Made by a program: the position numbers and the translations under genes | Source: an uncultured Ruminiclostridium sp. | GTDB lineage: Bacteria > Bacillota > Clostridia > Oscillospirales > Ruminococcaceae | Reading direction: 5' to 3' | DNA: 64,000 nucleotides | NCBI GenBank assembly: GCA_947630175.1 | Contig: CANRGJ010000005.1 | Location: forward strand, 62,001 to 126,000 | Notes under the pieces: generated by a model | The model's input: only the letters and a program-made list of their open reading frames with translations | Told to the model about the DNA's origin: nothing | Database searches by the model: none | Part shown: piece after piece, positions 25,178 to 33,947 of the stretch | Numbering within the stretch: the first letter of the stretch is position 1 | Layout: every line of letters begins with the position of its first letter

Positions 25178-25693
25178 ATGAAGAAAATATTGTTTTGCAT
25201 TGCGATTTTTGTTATAAACATACTATTAACCTTACTTTCAAGCTGTAACTCAAAATTAAGCAGTCCCCAAAACCCTTTGGGCGATAAAGGTTTAGCCGGA
25301 GAGCAAAAAGCAGAGGAAGTTATAGAATATTTAAAAACAGGAGATACCGAATCCCTGAAAGCGATGTTTTGCAGCGAGCTTAAAAACAGAGATAATTTTG
25401 ATGAAAAAATAAGTGAGATAATAAGCTTTATTGACGGAGAAATTATTTCGTACGATATTGGTGGTGGCAGTGGCGGAAGAGGTGAATCTTGGGAAGAATT
25501 ATCACCTCCGATTTATAACGTTAAAACGGATAAAAACAAATATTACACAATACTCTTATCAATTTATATTGAAAATGAAGACGAAAATAAATTGGGCATA
25601 CATTACTTGGACGTATGGTTAGAGGATGAAAGTGAAGATACAAAAAACGGTATCAGAAATTCTGATAATAATGTTTGTATTTACACTGAGTAA
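25178..25693 (+). CDS. Lipoprotein, first of a tandem pair
   Basis: 171 residues with a lipoprotein signal: basic MKK, hydrophobic stretch, then LLSSC with the lipidated cysteine at residue 23. The mature protein begins NSKLSSPQNPLGDK. The core contains YLKTGDTESLKAMFC and FIDGEIISYD. The same architecture and motifs recur in the next gene. From memory they resemble Firmicute lipoproteins annotated DUF5104; I could not verify this. Function unknown; expected on the outer face of the membrane after Lgt processing. Strongly A/T-rich codons. Confidence 0.8.
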   Translation: MKKILFCIAIFVINILLTLLSSCNSKLSSPQNPLGDKGLAGEQKAEEVIEYLKTGDTESLKAMFCSELKNRDNFDEKISEIISFIDGEIISYDIGGGSGGRGESWEELSPPIYNVKTDKNKYYTILLSIYIENEDENKLGIHYLDVWLEDESEDTKNGIRNSDNNVCIYTE

Positions 25694-25832
25694 TTTTTGT
25701 TGAATTACTCCTTAATACGTATAAATATGTTAAAATGAATCCGAGTGAAAAGCAACAAAAATTATCCTAAAATTAAGATCATTTTAACATTGAGAAAGCG
25801 TTTTTTATATTTCTTTAAGGAATGAATATAAA

Positions 25833-26339
25833 ATGAAAAAAATATATTTTGTACTTTACTTTCTTATAATATTGACTTTGAGTTCGGGCTGTAACTCAAA
25901 ATTAAGTAGTCCCCAAAACCCTTTGGGAGACAAGAGCAAGGCGGCAAAGGAAATAGGCGAAGAGGTAATGAGCTGTTTAAAATCTGGCGACGCAGTATCT
26001 TTAAAAGCTATGTTTTGCGATGAATTGAAAAACAGTGATGATTTTGACGCAAAAATTGATGAGGTAATGGGTTTTATTGACGGAGAGATTATTTCCTATG
26101 AAAACAATGGCGGAAGTGGGGGACGCGAAGAAACTTGGGAAAAATTAAGGCCCGAACTTACTAACATTGAAACTGATACGGGAAAGTATTATTATATATA
26201 CATGTCGGTGTATATAAAAAATGAAAATTCCGACAAATTAGGTATGCACATGTTTCAGATTAATATGTTAGGTGATGAAGATGAAAACGGAGACAGGATG
26301 ATTTTGGATGGAAACAGAGTTACTTTGTATGTCAAGTAA
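25833..26339 (+). CDS. Lipoprotein, second of a tandem pair
   Basis: 168 residues, clearly paralogous to the gene 140 bp upstream. The lipobox LSSGC places the cysteine at residue 20. The segment after it (NSKLSSPQNPLGDK) is identical in both. SGDAVSLKAMFC, FIDGEIISYE and GGSGGREETWEKL match their counterparts. Divergence is concentrated in the C-terminal third. Each copy has its own leader, so they may be separately expressed. Possibly a ligand-binding or immunity-type surface lipoprotein, but nothing in the sequence decides this. Confidence 0.8.
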   Translation: MKKIYFVLYFLIILTLSSGCNSKLSSPQNPLGDKSKAAKEIGEEVMSCLKSGDAVSLKAMFCDELKNSDDFDAKIDEVMGFIDGEIISYENNGGSGGREETWEKLRPELTNIETDTGKYYYIYMSVYIKNENSDKLGMHMFQINMLGDEDENGDRMILDGNRVTLYVK

Positions 26340-26460
26340 TATTAAGAATAATCAGACTGCCTTGTTTCCGCCATTATAAGAGGCGCATATCGCAAGGGCG
26401 GGAAAATAAGCGTTCCCATACCCGATTAAACATAAAATACAACAAAAGGACAACTGAAAG

Positions 26461-27801
26461 ATGATAACAGATATGACCGTTGGGAAGCCGTGGAGGGTGC
26501 TTTTGAATTTCAGCCTTCCTCTGCTTCTCAGCGCAGTATTCCAGCAATTCTACAACATAGCCGACACCGTTATTGCGGGAAGATGCCTCGGTGAAAACGC
26601 CCTTGCGGCGGTAGGCGCGTCGTTTCCAATAACAATGATATTTATGGCGTTTGCCTTAGGCTCGTCTCAAGGCGCATCGATAGTGATAAGCCAGCTTTTC
26701 GGAGCAAAGCGCCTGACTGAAATGAAGACCGCCGTAAACACCTCCTACGTTTCAATAATTTCCCTCAGCCTTTTTCTCACGCTGGTGGGAGTTGTGTTCT
26801 GCGTTCCCATGCTTTCCGCCCTCAGCACTCCCGCCGAGATAATGACCGATTCCGCCGACTATCTGAGGATATATACCTTCGGACTGGTGTTCCTTTTCCT
26901 TTACAACGTTTCCACAGCGGTTTTCTCCTCCTTAGGGGACTCAAAAACTCCCCTTGTCCTGTTGATATGCTCGTCTGTGGGCAACGTGGGACTTGACCTT
27001 CTCTGCGTTCAGGTCTTTCATATGGGAGTAGGGGGACTTGCCCTTGCGACCCTTGCAGCGCAGGGCATAGCCTCAATAATCGCCACCGTTATACTTTTCG
27101 CCCGCCTTAAAGGAATAGAGACCCCGCAAAAGCCAAAGCTGTTTTCACCACCTGCGCTGGCGAACATTTCCCGCCTTGCGATACCGGGGATTTTACAGCA
27201 GAGCTTTGTTTCTGTGGGAAATCTTTTTATACAAAGCGCCGTGAACGGCTTCGGTATCCCCGCTGTAATAGCAGGCTACACCGCCGCAATAAAGCTGAAC
27301 ACCTTTGCGGTGACGATGTTCACCACTCTTTCGGGCGGACTTTCCAACTACACCGCCCAGAACCTTGGCGCAGGAAAGCCTGAACGTGTAAAGGCGGGCT
27401 TCAAGTCTGGACTTGTAATGTCCGAGATAGTTGCGCTGACCGTGACTCTTATCGCCCTTGTTTTCCATACACCTTTGGTGGAGCTTTTCGTTGAGGACCC
27501 CTCCGAGATGGTCATCTCAACAGGTACAGACTTTTTGCTGATAGTTTCTCCGTTTTATTTCACAGTCTGCGCCAAGCTCACCGCCGACAGCATTTTAAAG
27601 GGCGCAGGCGTTATGAAATGCTTTATGGCGTCCACCTTTACTGACCTTCTGCTACGCGTTATCCTTGCGCTTGTGTTCTCGCAGTTTGCGGGAGTAGTGG
27701 GTATCTGGTGGTCATGGCCTATCGGCTGGATAATATCCGCTGCCCTCGCCCTCTTCTTTTACTTCAAAGGGTATTGGAAAAGAGTGCTGTACAATGATTG
27801 A
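26461..27801 (+). CDS. MATE family multidrug efflux transporter
   Basis: 446 residues with about 12 membrane helices in two homologous halves. Typical MATE features are LPLLLSAVFQQFYNIADTVIAGR in the first helices, GSSQGASIVISQLFGA, and in the second half AIPGILQQSFVSVGNLFIQS. MATE proteins export drugs or metabolites using Na+ or H+ gradients; the substrate is not predictable. The ribosome site is weak (AAAGGACAACTGAAAG). The 120-bp leader contains a GC-rich inverted repeat (about 26368-26403) that I cannot classify. The methyltransferase gene follows 18 bp later. Confidence 0.95.
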   Translation: MITDMTVGKPWRVLLNFSLPLLLSAVFQQFYNIADTVIAGRCLGENALAAVGASFPITMIFMAFALGSSQGASIVISQLFGAKRLTEMKTAVNTSYVSIISLSLFLTLVGVVFCVPMLSALSTPAEIMTDSADYLRIYTFGLVFLFLYNVSTAVFSSLGDSKTPLVLLICSSVGNVGLDLLCVQVFHMGVGGLALATLAAQGIASIIATVILFARLKGIETPQKPKLFSPPALANISRLAIPGILQQSFVSVGNLFIQSAVNGFGIPAVIAGYTAAIKLNTFAVTMFTTLSGGLSNYTAQNLGAGKPERVKAGFKSGLVMSEIVALTVTLIALVFHTPLVELFVEDPSEMVISTGTDFLLIVSPFYFTVCAKLTADSILKGAGVMKCFMASTFTDLLLRVILALVFSQFAGVVGIWWSWPIGWIISAALALFFYFKGYWKRVLYND

Positions 27802-27819
27802 ATATTCGGAGGAACAAAT

Positions 27820-28500
27820 ATGTCTTTCAAGCTGAACAGCGTCGTCCCATGGGGCAGGAATTTTGCGGAATACAGAGCGATGTTCTGCCTCACAGATGAA
27901 GATATGAAAAAGAAAATAGCGGGCTTCGACGACGGCCCTGCCAGCTTCAACTGTGAAGCCTCACAGCAGGGATACAGTGTGACCTCCTTTGACCCGATAT
28001 ATAGTTTTTCCGAAAACGCCCTGCGGGACCGCATAAACGAAGTGCGTGACATTGTTATGGAGCAGATGAGGAACAACACGGAAAATTATGTCTGGAAAAA
28101 CATAAAGACCCTTGACGAGCTTGAAAACGTCCGTATGTCGGCTATGAAACTGTTCCTTTCCGATTTTGAAAAAGGGAAAAAAGAAAATCGCTACATTTAT
28201 CACGAACTTCCCGACAAGCTGCCATATGAAAAGGGCGCGTTTGATATAGGCTTAAGCTCTCATTTTCTGCTTATGTATACCTCTCTCGGCTATGATTTTC
28301 ATATAAAGTCGATCAGCGAAATGCTTCGCGTCTGCAAGGAAATAAGGATATTTCCCATAGTTGACCTTGATGCCGAAAAAACTCAGCTTGTTTCAGACGT
28401 GATAAATTATTTCAAATCTTCATACAAAGTGGAGATAAAGCCCACAGAATACGAGTTTCAGAAGGGCGAAAACAAAATGCTTACGATAACCGCCGAATAA
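27820..28500 (+). CDS. Class I SAM-dependent methyltransferase-like protein
   Basis: 226 residues. A glycine-containing motif I region is degenerate (KIAGFDDGPASFNCEASQQG, then SVTSFDPIY, where the aspartate would bind the SAM ribose). A later FDIGLSSHFLLMYTSLGYDFH segment resembles motif IV, and the C-terminal half has alternating strands. The N-terminal LNSVVPWGRNFAEYRAMFCLTD is seen in small SAM-dependent methyltransferases of Firmicutes. The substrate is unknown. It lies between a MATE pump and two flavoproteins on the same strand. Confidence 0.75.
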   Translation: MSFKLNSVVPWGRNFAEYRAMFCLTDEDMKKKIAGFDDGPASFNCEASQQGYSVTSFDPIYSFSENALRDRINEVRDIVMEQMRNNTENYVWKNIKTLDELENVRMSAMKLFLSDFEKGKKENRYIYHELPDKLPYEKGAFDIGLSSHFLLMYTSLGYDFHIKSISEMLRVCKEIRIFPIVDLDAEKTQLVSDVINYFKSSYKVEIKPTEYEFQKGENKMLTITAE

Positions 28501-28530
28501 TAAAAAAGTAATTCCCCGAAAGGACAACCA

Positions 28531-29739
28531 ATGACCCCACATGATTTAACAATAATCGGCGCGGGAGCGTCAGGGCTTGCCTGCGCCATTTCCGCCGCCG
28601 AAAACGGCATAAAGGACGTCTGCCTTATTGAACGCCTGCCGCGAGCAGGCAAAAAACTCCTCGCCACAGGCAACGGCCGCTGCAACCTCAGCCGTGAAAA
28701 CATAAACGCTGACAGCTTTCACGGCTCCTTTGACGTTTCGCTCATACTTGCGGAATTTCCCGACGTCCGCCCCTTTTTCAAGCGGCTGGGAATGTTCACC
28801 CACACCGACCTCGCAGGGCGTATCTACCCGCTTTCAAACACAGCGTCGTCAGTGCTTGACGCCCTGCGCTTCGCCGCTGAAAATGCGGGAGCAACGATCC
28901 TCATCGAAACAAAATGCACTGCGCTTTCCCGCAAAAACGGCGTTTTTGAAATTACCACCGACAAAGGCACGCTGTATTCAAAAGCCGTCGTTCTGGCGGG
29001 CGGCGGCTGCGCCTCACCAGTTCAGGGGAGCGACGGCTCCTGCCTTTCTCTTGCAAAGTCTGCGGGAATCGAGATAACTCCCTTGCGCCCTGCACTCTGT
29101 CCCATTCCCGCCGAAAACACAAAGCTCCTTGACGGCTTGCGGGTAAAGTGCGCCGCTTCTTTGAACGTCGGCGGAAAAACGCTGAAAACCGTTCAGGGGG
29201 AAGTCCAGTTCACCAAGACCGCCCTTTCGGGGATATGCATTTTCGATTTGTCCGCAGTTTATCCCAAGGAAAAAGCGACTGTGACACTTGATTTATTCCC
29301 CGAAAAAACTCTTTCAGAAACGGAAGAAATGCTGACTATGGCGGTAAATTCCCGCAAAGCCCTTTCCTCCGCCGACGCATTGACAGGCGTTTTCAACCGC
29401 CGCCTCGGAGTATATTTGTTGAAACGCATAAACCAGAACCCCGACCGCCCCGCCAAAACTCTCTCCCCAACCGAACTTCAAGCCCTTGCCAAAGCCGCAA
29501 AAGCTCTTGATTTTATAACCTCCGCCCCTGCCGACTTCACCTCGGCGCAGGTCACAGCGGGCGGCGTAAAGGGAACTGAACTTTCCCCCTCTCTTATGTC
29601 AAAGAAAGTAAGCGGAATTTTCCTTGTGGGAGAAATTATCGACGCACACGGCGACTGCGGCGGGAACAATCTTCATTTTGCCTTCGCCACGGGAATAAAA
29701 GCGGGTATCTCCGCCGCCGATTTTATAAAAGGAAACTGA
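28531..29739 (+). CDS. NAD(P)/FAD-dependent oxidoreductase, HI0933/YhiN family
   Basis: 402 residues. The N-terminal FAD-binding Rossmann motif (TIIGAGASGLACAISAAENG) is followed by RAGKKLLATGNGRCNLS, the hallmark of the HI0933-like (aminoacetone oxidase-type) family. The C-terminal FAD motif is GEIIDAHGDCGGNNLHFAFATG. The central domain has VQFTKTALSGICIFDLS. The physiological substrate is not established for most members. It is separated by only 1 bp from the next flavoprotein gene, suggesting a two-gene redox unit. Confidence 0.93.
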   Translation: MTPHDLTIIGAGASGLACAISAAENGIKDVCLIERLPRAGKKLLATGNGRCNLSRENINADSFHGSFDVSLILAEFPDVRPFFKRLGMFTHTDLAGRIYPLSNTASSVLDALRFAAENAGATILIETKCTALSRKNGVFEITTDKGTLYSKAVVLAGGGCASPVQGSDGSCLSLAKSAGIEITPLRPALCPIPAENTKLLDGLRVKCAASLNVGGKTLKTVQGEVQFTKTALSGICIFDLSAVYPKEKATVTLDLFPEKTLSETEEMLTMAVNSRKALSSADALTGVFNRRLGVYLLKRINQNPDRPAKTLSPTELQALAKAAKALDFITSAPADFTSAQVTAGGVKGTELSPSLMSKKVSGIFLVGEIIDAHGDCGGNNLHFAFATGIKAGISAADFIKGN

Positions 29740-29740
29740 A

Positions 29741-31312
29741 ATGATAAAACTGCAAATAACCCTCCCACTCGAATACAACGAAAACACCATACGAACAGCC
29801 GCCGCAAAGCGGCTTTCCTGCTTATGTGAGGAAATAGGGGAGATAAAGCTGATAAAGCTGTCCCTTGACGCCCGCAGAAAGTCCGACGTTCACTACGCCG
29901 CCACGATAGCGGCGGAAGTAAAAAACGAGCAGAAATACCTGAAAGCAGGGAAGTGTGAAAAATATATCCCCTTTTCTCCCCTTGAAATTCAGCCGTCAAA
30001 GCTCCCCAAACGCCCTGTCATAGCGGGCTTCGGACCTGCGGGAATTTTTGCCGCACTGACCCTTGCAAGAGCAGGCGCACGCCCCATCGTCCTTGAGCGT
30101 GGGCAGGACGTTGACGACCGCCGCAAAAAGACCGACATTTTTGCAAATGGAGGCGAGCTTGACGAGGAATGCAACGTTCAGTTCGGCGAGGGCGGAGCAG
30201 GAGCGTTTTCCGACGGTAAGCTGAACACAGGCATAAACAGTCCCCTTATCCGTCAGGTACTTCACGATTTTGTTACTCACGGCGCACCCGCCGAGATCCT
30301 TTATCAGTCAAAGCCTCACATCGGCACCGACCGCCTAATGCCCACGGTGAAAAATCTTCGTGAAACTATAAAGAAATCAGGCGGCGAAATAATTTTCGGC
30401 GCAAAGCTGACCAATATCAATTCCAAAGAAAACCGCCTCACGTCGGTAACGTACGAAAAATCAGGGCAGTCTTTTGAGATAGAAACAGCCGATCTTATCT
30501 TAGCCATAGGACACAGCGCCCGTGATACCTTCAGAATGATTTACGACAACGGCGTACAACTCGTGCCTAAATCTTTTTCCGTAGGTATGAGGATAGAGCA
30601 TTTGCAGTCCGACCTGAACCGCAGTATGTACGGCGAAAACGCCCCCTTTCACCTGCTCCCGCCCGCCGATTACCGCCTTGCGGTACATTTGCCAAGCGGC
30701 AGAGGCATTTACACCTTTTGTATGTGCCCCGGCGGGGACGTGGTCGCCTCCTCCTCCGAAAAGGGAACCGTTGTTACCAACGGAATGAGCTTTTATGCCC
30801 GTGACGGCAAAAACGCCAACAGCGCCGTTTTAGTGGGAGTGACTCCCGAGGATTTTCCCGACCGTACTCCTTTCGGCGGATTTTTGCTCCAGCAAAAAAT
30901 CGAGCGTGCCGCCTATGCCCTCTCAGCCTCCTACAACGCTCCCTATATAACCGTGGGAAAATTATTGAGTACATCTTCCGAAACCTCTTACGGCAAGGTA
31001 ATCCCCACCTACCGTCCCGCCGTATTTTACGCCCACCCAAGCGAATACCTTCCCGAGTACGCCGTGGAATCGATAAAGCAGGCGCTCCCCCTTTTCGCAA
31101 AAAAGATATCCTGCTTTGCGGATCCCGAGGCGGTGCTTACAGGACCCGAGACCCGCAGCAGCTCGCCTGTCCGCCTTGTCCGTGACGACACTCTCCAAAG
31201 CGTTTCTCTCAAAGGGCTTTACCCCTGCGGCGAGGGCGCAGGCTATGCGGGAGGGATTATGTCCGCCGCCGTTGACGGAATAAAATGCGCCTTAGCGGTG
31301 CTTGAAAAATAA
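29741..31312 (+). CDS. FAD-dependent dehydrogenase, COG2509 type
   Basis: 523 residues. An N-terminal ferredoxin-like or RNA-binding-like domain (residues 1-~85) precedes the FAD domain with VIAGFGPAGIFAALTLARAG (about 92-111), then NVQFGEGGAGAFSDGKLNTG and the ending CGEGAGYAGGIMSAAVDG. This is the pattern of the uncharacterised FAD-dependent dehydrogenases widely conserved in Clostridia and Bacteroidetes. The reaction is unknown. The gene follows the other flavoprotein gene immediately and ends at a hairpin terminator shared with the convergent XRE gene. Confidence 0.92.
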   Translation: MIKLQITLPLEYNENTIRTAAAKRLSCLCEEIGEIKLIKLSLDARRKSDVHYAATIAAEVKNEQKYLKAGKCEKYIPFSPLEIQPSKLPKRPVIAGFGPAGIFAALTLARAGARPIVLERGQDVDDRRKKTDIFANGGELDEECNVQFGEGGAGAFSDGKLNTGINSPLIRQVLHDFVTHGAPAEILYQSKPHIGTDRLMPTVKNLRETIKKSGGEIIFGAKLTNINSKENRLTSVTYEKSGQSFEIETADLILAIGHSARDTFRMIYDNGVQLVPKSFSVGMRIEHLQSDLNRSMYGENAPFHLLPPADYRLAVHLPSGRGIYTFCMCPGGDVVASSSEKGTVVTNGMSFYARDGKNANSAVLVGVTPEDFPDRTPFGGFLLQQKIERAAYALSASYNAPYITVGKLLSTSSETSYGKVIPTYRPAVFYAHPSEYLPEYAVESIKQALPLFAKKISCFADPEAVLTGPETRSSSPVRLVRDDTLQSVSLKGLYPCGEGAGYAGGIMSAAVDGIKCALAVLEK

Positions 31313-31313
31313 A

Positions 31314-31346
31314 AAGATCCGCAAAGCAATACGCCTTGCGGATCTT
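31314..31346. terminator. Terminator between convergent genes
   Basis: An 11-bp stem (AAGATCCGCAA with TTGCGGATCTT). On the minus strand it runs into TTTTTATTTTT, so it mainly ends the XRE-TPR gene transcript. Plus-strand use is weaker because the following bases are CTCTTAC. Confidence 0.85.
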
Positions 31347-31349
31347 CTC

Positions 31350-32480
31350 TTACTTTTCAGCCTTTAACTGTTCCAATTTTTCAACAGTCTTTTCTCTTAT
31401 AGCCTTAAACCTTTCATTTGTTTCATAATAGCTGTCATGGCTCACCATATTTGTCATTTGTTTCAGCATATTATCATACATCGTATCTTCCGAGTGCTTT
31501 GAAACGAAGTCACGGTTATCCACTATCTTATCCAGCCAGAATACGCTGTACTTTCCGTTATCGGCTCTTTCCTCAAAGCTTACCGCATATTCAAATGCCT
31601 TTTCCAAAGCGTCCAGCGCCTCATCGTAACGCTTCAGCTTTATAAATTCCCACGTTATGCCGATTTTTATGTAAAACAGCCTTTCGTTATAGAAACAGGG
31701 ATTTTCACCCAAGACCTCCAGCGTGACCCTTTCCATCATCTGTTTCAGCTCCAGCTTCTGATTAACACTGTAATCTTCTCTTGAGTCCATGTACCACATC
31801 TGATTATCCAGTAGGTCAATAAATGTGAGAATATTTGCCTGACGCTGCTTTATGATTTCTTCCCTGTCCTTCGTTGCTCGTGGGCGGAGCAAGTTGGAGC
31901 ATACCCATACGTCTGGCATACTTTCGGCTATCTCCATAGCCTCGTCGTACCTGTCAAGATTGGCGTAGTTGTAAACAAGGAGCTGTCTGCAGCCATTGTC
32001 TATCCCCACATCTTCTCCCTTGTTGTACTTCAATGCCCTTTTGCAAAGCTCCACCGTTTCCTCAGCATATTTGCGGAAATCTTCCTCACTTAAATCGATC
32101 CCGCTTTGAAAATAATAGCAGAACAGCGAATACGCAAGCGTCATAAGCAGGAATGCGCTGTTTGGATATTCCTTTATTTTTTCTCTTAAAAGCTGTATCT
32201 GTTCCTCATTTTTCCCTTGATATCTCAGCTTTTGCACTTCCTTCCAGATTTTTTTTATCTCCTCCTCTTTCCTCTGCAAGTCCATGCCCATAAGCTCATC
32301 AAGGCTCACATCGAAAAATCCCGCAATAACAGGCAGCAGCTCAATGTCGGGATATGTGGAGCCTATCTCCCACCTGCTTACCGCCTGCGGGGAAACCTCC
32401 AGCGCCTGAGCAAGCTGTTCCTGGGTCAGCCCCTGCACCGTTCTAATTTTCTTGATATTTTCACCGATTGCGATATTCAT
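31350..32480 (-). CDS. XRE regulator with C-terminal TPR-like domain
   Basis: 376 residues from the ATG at 32480 (AAAGGAG site); an upstream in-frame ATG at 32555 would begin upstream of the -10 box. The N-terminal HTH_3 domain (residues ~5-60) has IRTVQGLTQEQLAQALEVSP and QAVSRWEIG. The remaining ~300 residues are helical with repeated tyrosine/leucine pairs, like TPR peptide-sensing domains. Rgg/PlcR-type regulators share this layout, but so do metabolite-sensing ones. It has its own promoter with an inverted repeat over the -35 box. A second gene of the same architecture lies upstream. Confidence 0.88.
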   Translation of the reverse strand: MNIAIGENIKKIRTVQGLTQEQLAQALEVSPQAVSRWEIGSTYPDIELLPVIAGFFDVSLDELMGMDLQRKEEEIKKIWKEVQKLRYQGKNEEQIQLLREKIKEYPNSAFLLMTLAYSLFCYYFQSGIDLSEEDFRKYAEETVELCKRALKYNKGEDVGIDNGCRQLLVYNYANLDRYDEAMEIAESMPDVWVCSNLLRPRATKDREEIIKQRQANILTFIDLLDNQMWYMDSREDYSVNQKLELKQMMERVTLEVLGENPCFYNERLFYIKIGITWEFIKLKRYDEALDALEKAFEYAVSFEERADNGKYSVFWLDKIVDNRDFVSKHSEDTMYDNMLKQMTNMVSHDSYYETNERFKAIREKTVEKLEQLKAEK

Positions 32481-32523
32481 AAAAATCTCCTTTTCGGATA
32501 GTTTATTTGCAGCTGCTGTAATC

Positions 32524-32567
32524 ATTATAATTAAAAAAATATCATATTTCAACATCTCATTTGTTGA
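32524..32567 (-). promoter_or_regulatory. Promoter and candidate operator of the first XRE-TPR gene
   Basis: Minus-strand TTGAAA (32552-32547) and TATAAT (32529-32524) with a 17-bp spacer. A perfect 6-bp inverted repeat, TCAACA (32549-32554) and TGTTGA (32562-32567) with 7 bp between, covers the -35 box. The position is right for repressor binding, perhaps autoregulation. Confidence 0.7.
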
Positions 32568-32589
32568 GAAAAAAACAACCGAAGTGAGA

Positions 32590-33711
32590 TTATTTCTTTA
32601 TTTTAGTATCACAGGAGCTTTCCAGCCTTTTTACGATCTCCTTGAACCACTCCTCCTTGCGGAATTTGTCAAACACCCCGCAGTCATACCGTTCATCTGT
32701 CAGCCGTTTAAGATAATATGCGCTCCATTTGTCAGACGGAGCAATGTCGTGATAACGCTTTAACCCGTTTAAAATCGGTGAAGTGAACGTTAGCTCCTGC
32801 GGCAAGGCCTCATACTGTTTCACAAATCTCACAATGCTTTGGAGGTGTTCCTGCGTCTTTTGCTCATCGTTGTGCTCGGCATAAATTCTTGCACAGCAAT
32901 AGTGACATCTTGCCGCCGACCTCGCAGCCTGCCCATAAAAACCGTCGCTGTATAAAATCTTATACAAGCTGAGCATAAACTCGTAACGTATCAACCGATC
33001 AACGGTGTTTGTCCGGTCGAGCACCTGACCTATAATTTCGACAAGCTCTAACATTGTCGCCTTTCGCCACCGGTCGCCGGTGATCTTATCCCCCGTGAAA
33101 TCATTCGTGTAGATCACCTCGTCATCGTCGGCGGCTTTCGAGACCAAAACATCTCTAGAATGATAAATATACCCTCCCATATTAGCATACTCCATCGCTT
33201 TTTCGTGATTACCGAGAGCCCCATAGATGACTGTGAGATGTTCTATCGCAAAGTTTCTCATCTCCTGATCGGTCGATTTCGCAAGGATTTTCTCGCAAAG
33301 ACGAGTTGCCTCATTAAGATTATCCGTTTGCTTTGTCCTTTTGAATTCTTCAAAAAGATACCGTGCAAGCTCCGACATAACTTCAAAATCCTCGGGAAAT
33401 TCCGCAAGCGCCTCCCGCCAGACCTGAACTGCCTCGGAAACCCTGTCGCACCCGTTAAGCCTGATCGCCCTTGTGCGGTATTCTTTGATACGCTCCTGTT
33501 TTCTTATCTCCCCCACTCCCAAAAGGTCGTCAACAGTGACATTATAATACGCCGCTATCCTCGGCAGCAGCGTTATGTCAGGCAAACTCTCGTTCCTCTC
33601 CCACTTGCTCACCGCTTGGGTACTGACAGACAGAAAGCCCGCCAGCTCCTCCTGCGTGCTGCCCTTTTCTGCTCTCAATTCCTTCAGCCTCTGCGAAATG
33701 ATAATATCCAT
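32590..33711 (-). CDS. XRE regulator with C-terminal TPR-like domain
   Basis: 373 residues from the ATG at 33711 (TAAGGAG site), not the earlier in-frame start at 33753, which coincides with the -10 box. HTH_3 domain: [20 protein letters not shown] and [20 protein letters not shown] basic linker ([19 protein letters not shown]) precedes helical repeats ([39 protein letters not shown]) typical of TPRs. The gene lies 110 bp upstream of the other XRE-TPR gene and has a separate upstream palindrome, so the two are parallel, independently controlled regulators rather than simple recent duplicates. Confidence 0.88.
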   Translation of the reverse strand: MDIIISQRLKELRAEKGSTQEELAGFLSVSTQAVSKWERNESLPDITLLPRIAAYYNVTVDDLLGVGEIRKQERIKEYRTRAIRLNGCDRVSEAVQVWREALAEFPEDFEVMSELARYLFEEFKRTKQTDNLNEATRLCEKILAKSTDQEMRNFAIEHLTVIYGALGNHEKAMEYANMGGYIYHSRDVLVSKAADDDEVIYTNDFTGDKITGDRWRKATMLELVEIIGQVLDRTNTVDRLIRYEFMLSLYKILYSDGFYGQAARSAARCHYCCARIYAEHNDEQKTQEHLQSIVRFVKQYEALPQELTFTSPILNGLKRYHDIAPSDKWSAYYLKRLTDERYDCGVFDKFRKEEWFKEIVKRLESSCDTKIKK

Positions 33712-33733
33712 AATAAGCTCCTTAAAATAAAGT

Positions 33734-33758
33734 AACAAGCGCTTGTTCTGCAATTATA
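33734..33758 (-). promoter_or_regulatory. Candidate operator and -10 box of the second XRE-TPR gene
   Basis: AACAAGCGCTTGTT at 33734-33747 is a perfect 14-bp palindrome lying between a TATAAT box (minus strand, 33758-33753) and the start codon. No good -35 box is visible, which would suit an activated or weak promoter. Binding by the encoded regulator would block transcription start. Confidence 0.6.
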
Positions 33759-33878
33759 TTACCACATCACAACAGCAAAAACAATGACTTTTCCGTTTAC
33801 ATACCGTTGAAAAAATCAACCTGCGGTTTAATCACGGCAATATTTGTGACATTTAAAATATTTGTAATATAACAAAAA

Positions 33879-33915
33879 CCGATGATCTGTGAAGTTGATT
33901 TCACAAAATCATCGG
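33879..33915 (-). terminator. Terminator after the CPBP protease gene
   Basis: An outer 8-bp stem (CCGATGAT with ATCATCGG) and an inner 6-bp stem (TGTGAA/TTCACA) are followed on the minus strand by TTTTTG. It ends the TetR-CPBP operon. Confidence 0.85.
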
Positions 33916-33947
33916 CTCTGCGTATAAGGTACTGCTGTCCGTTTCAA

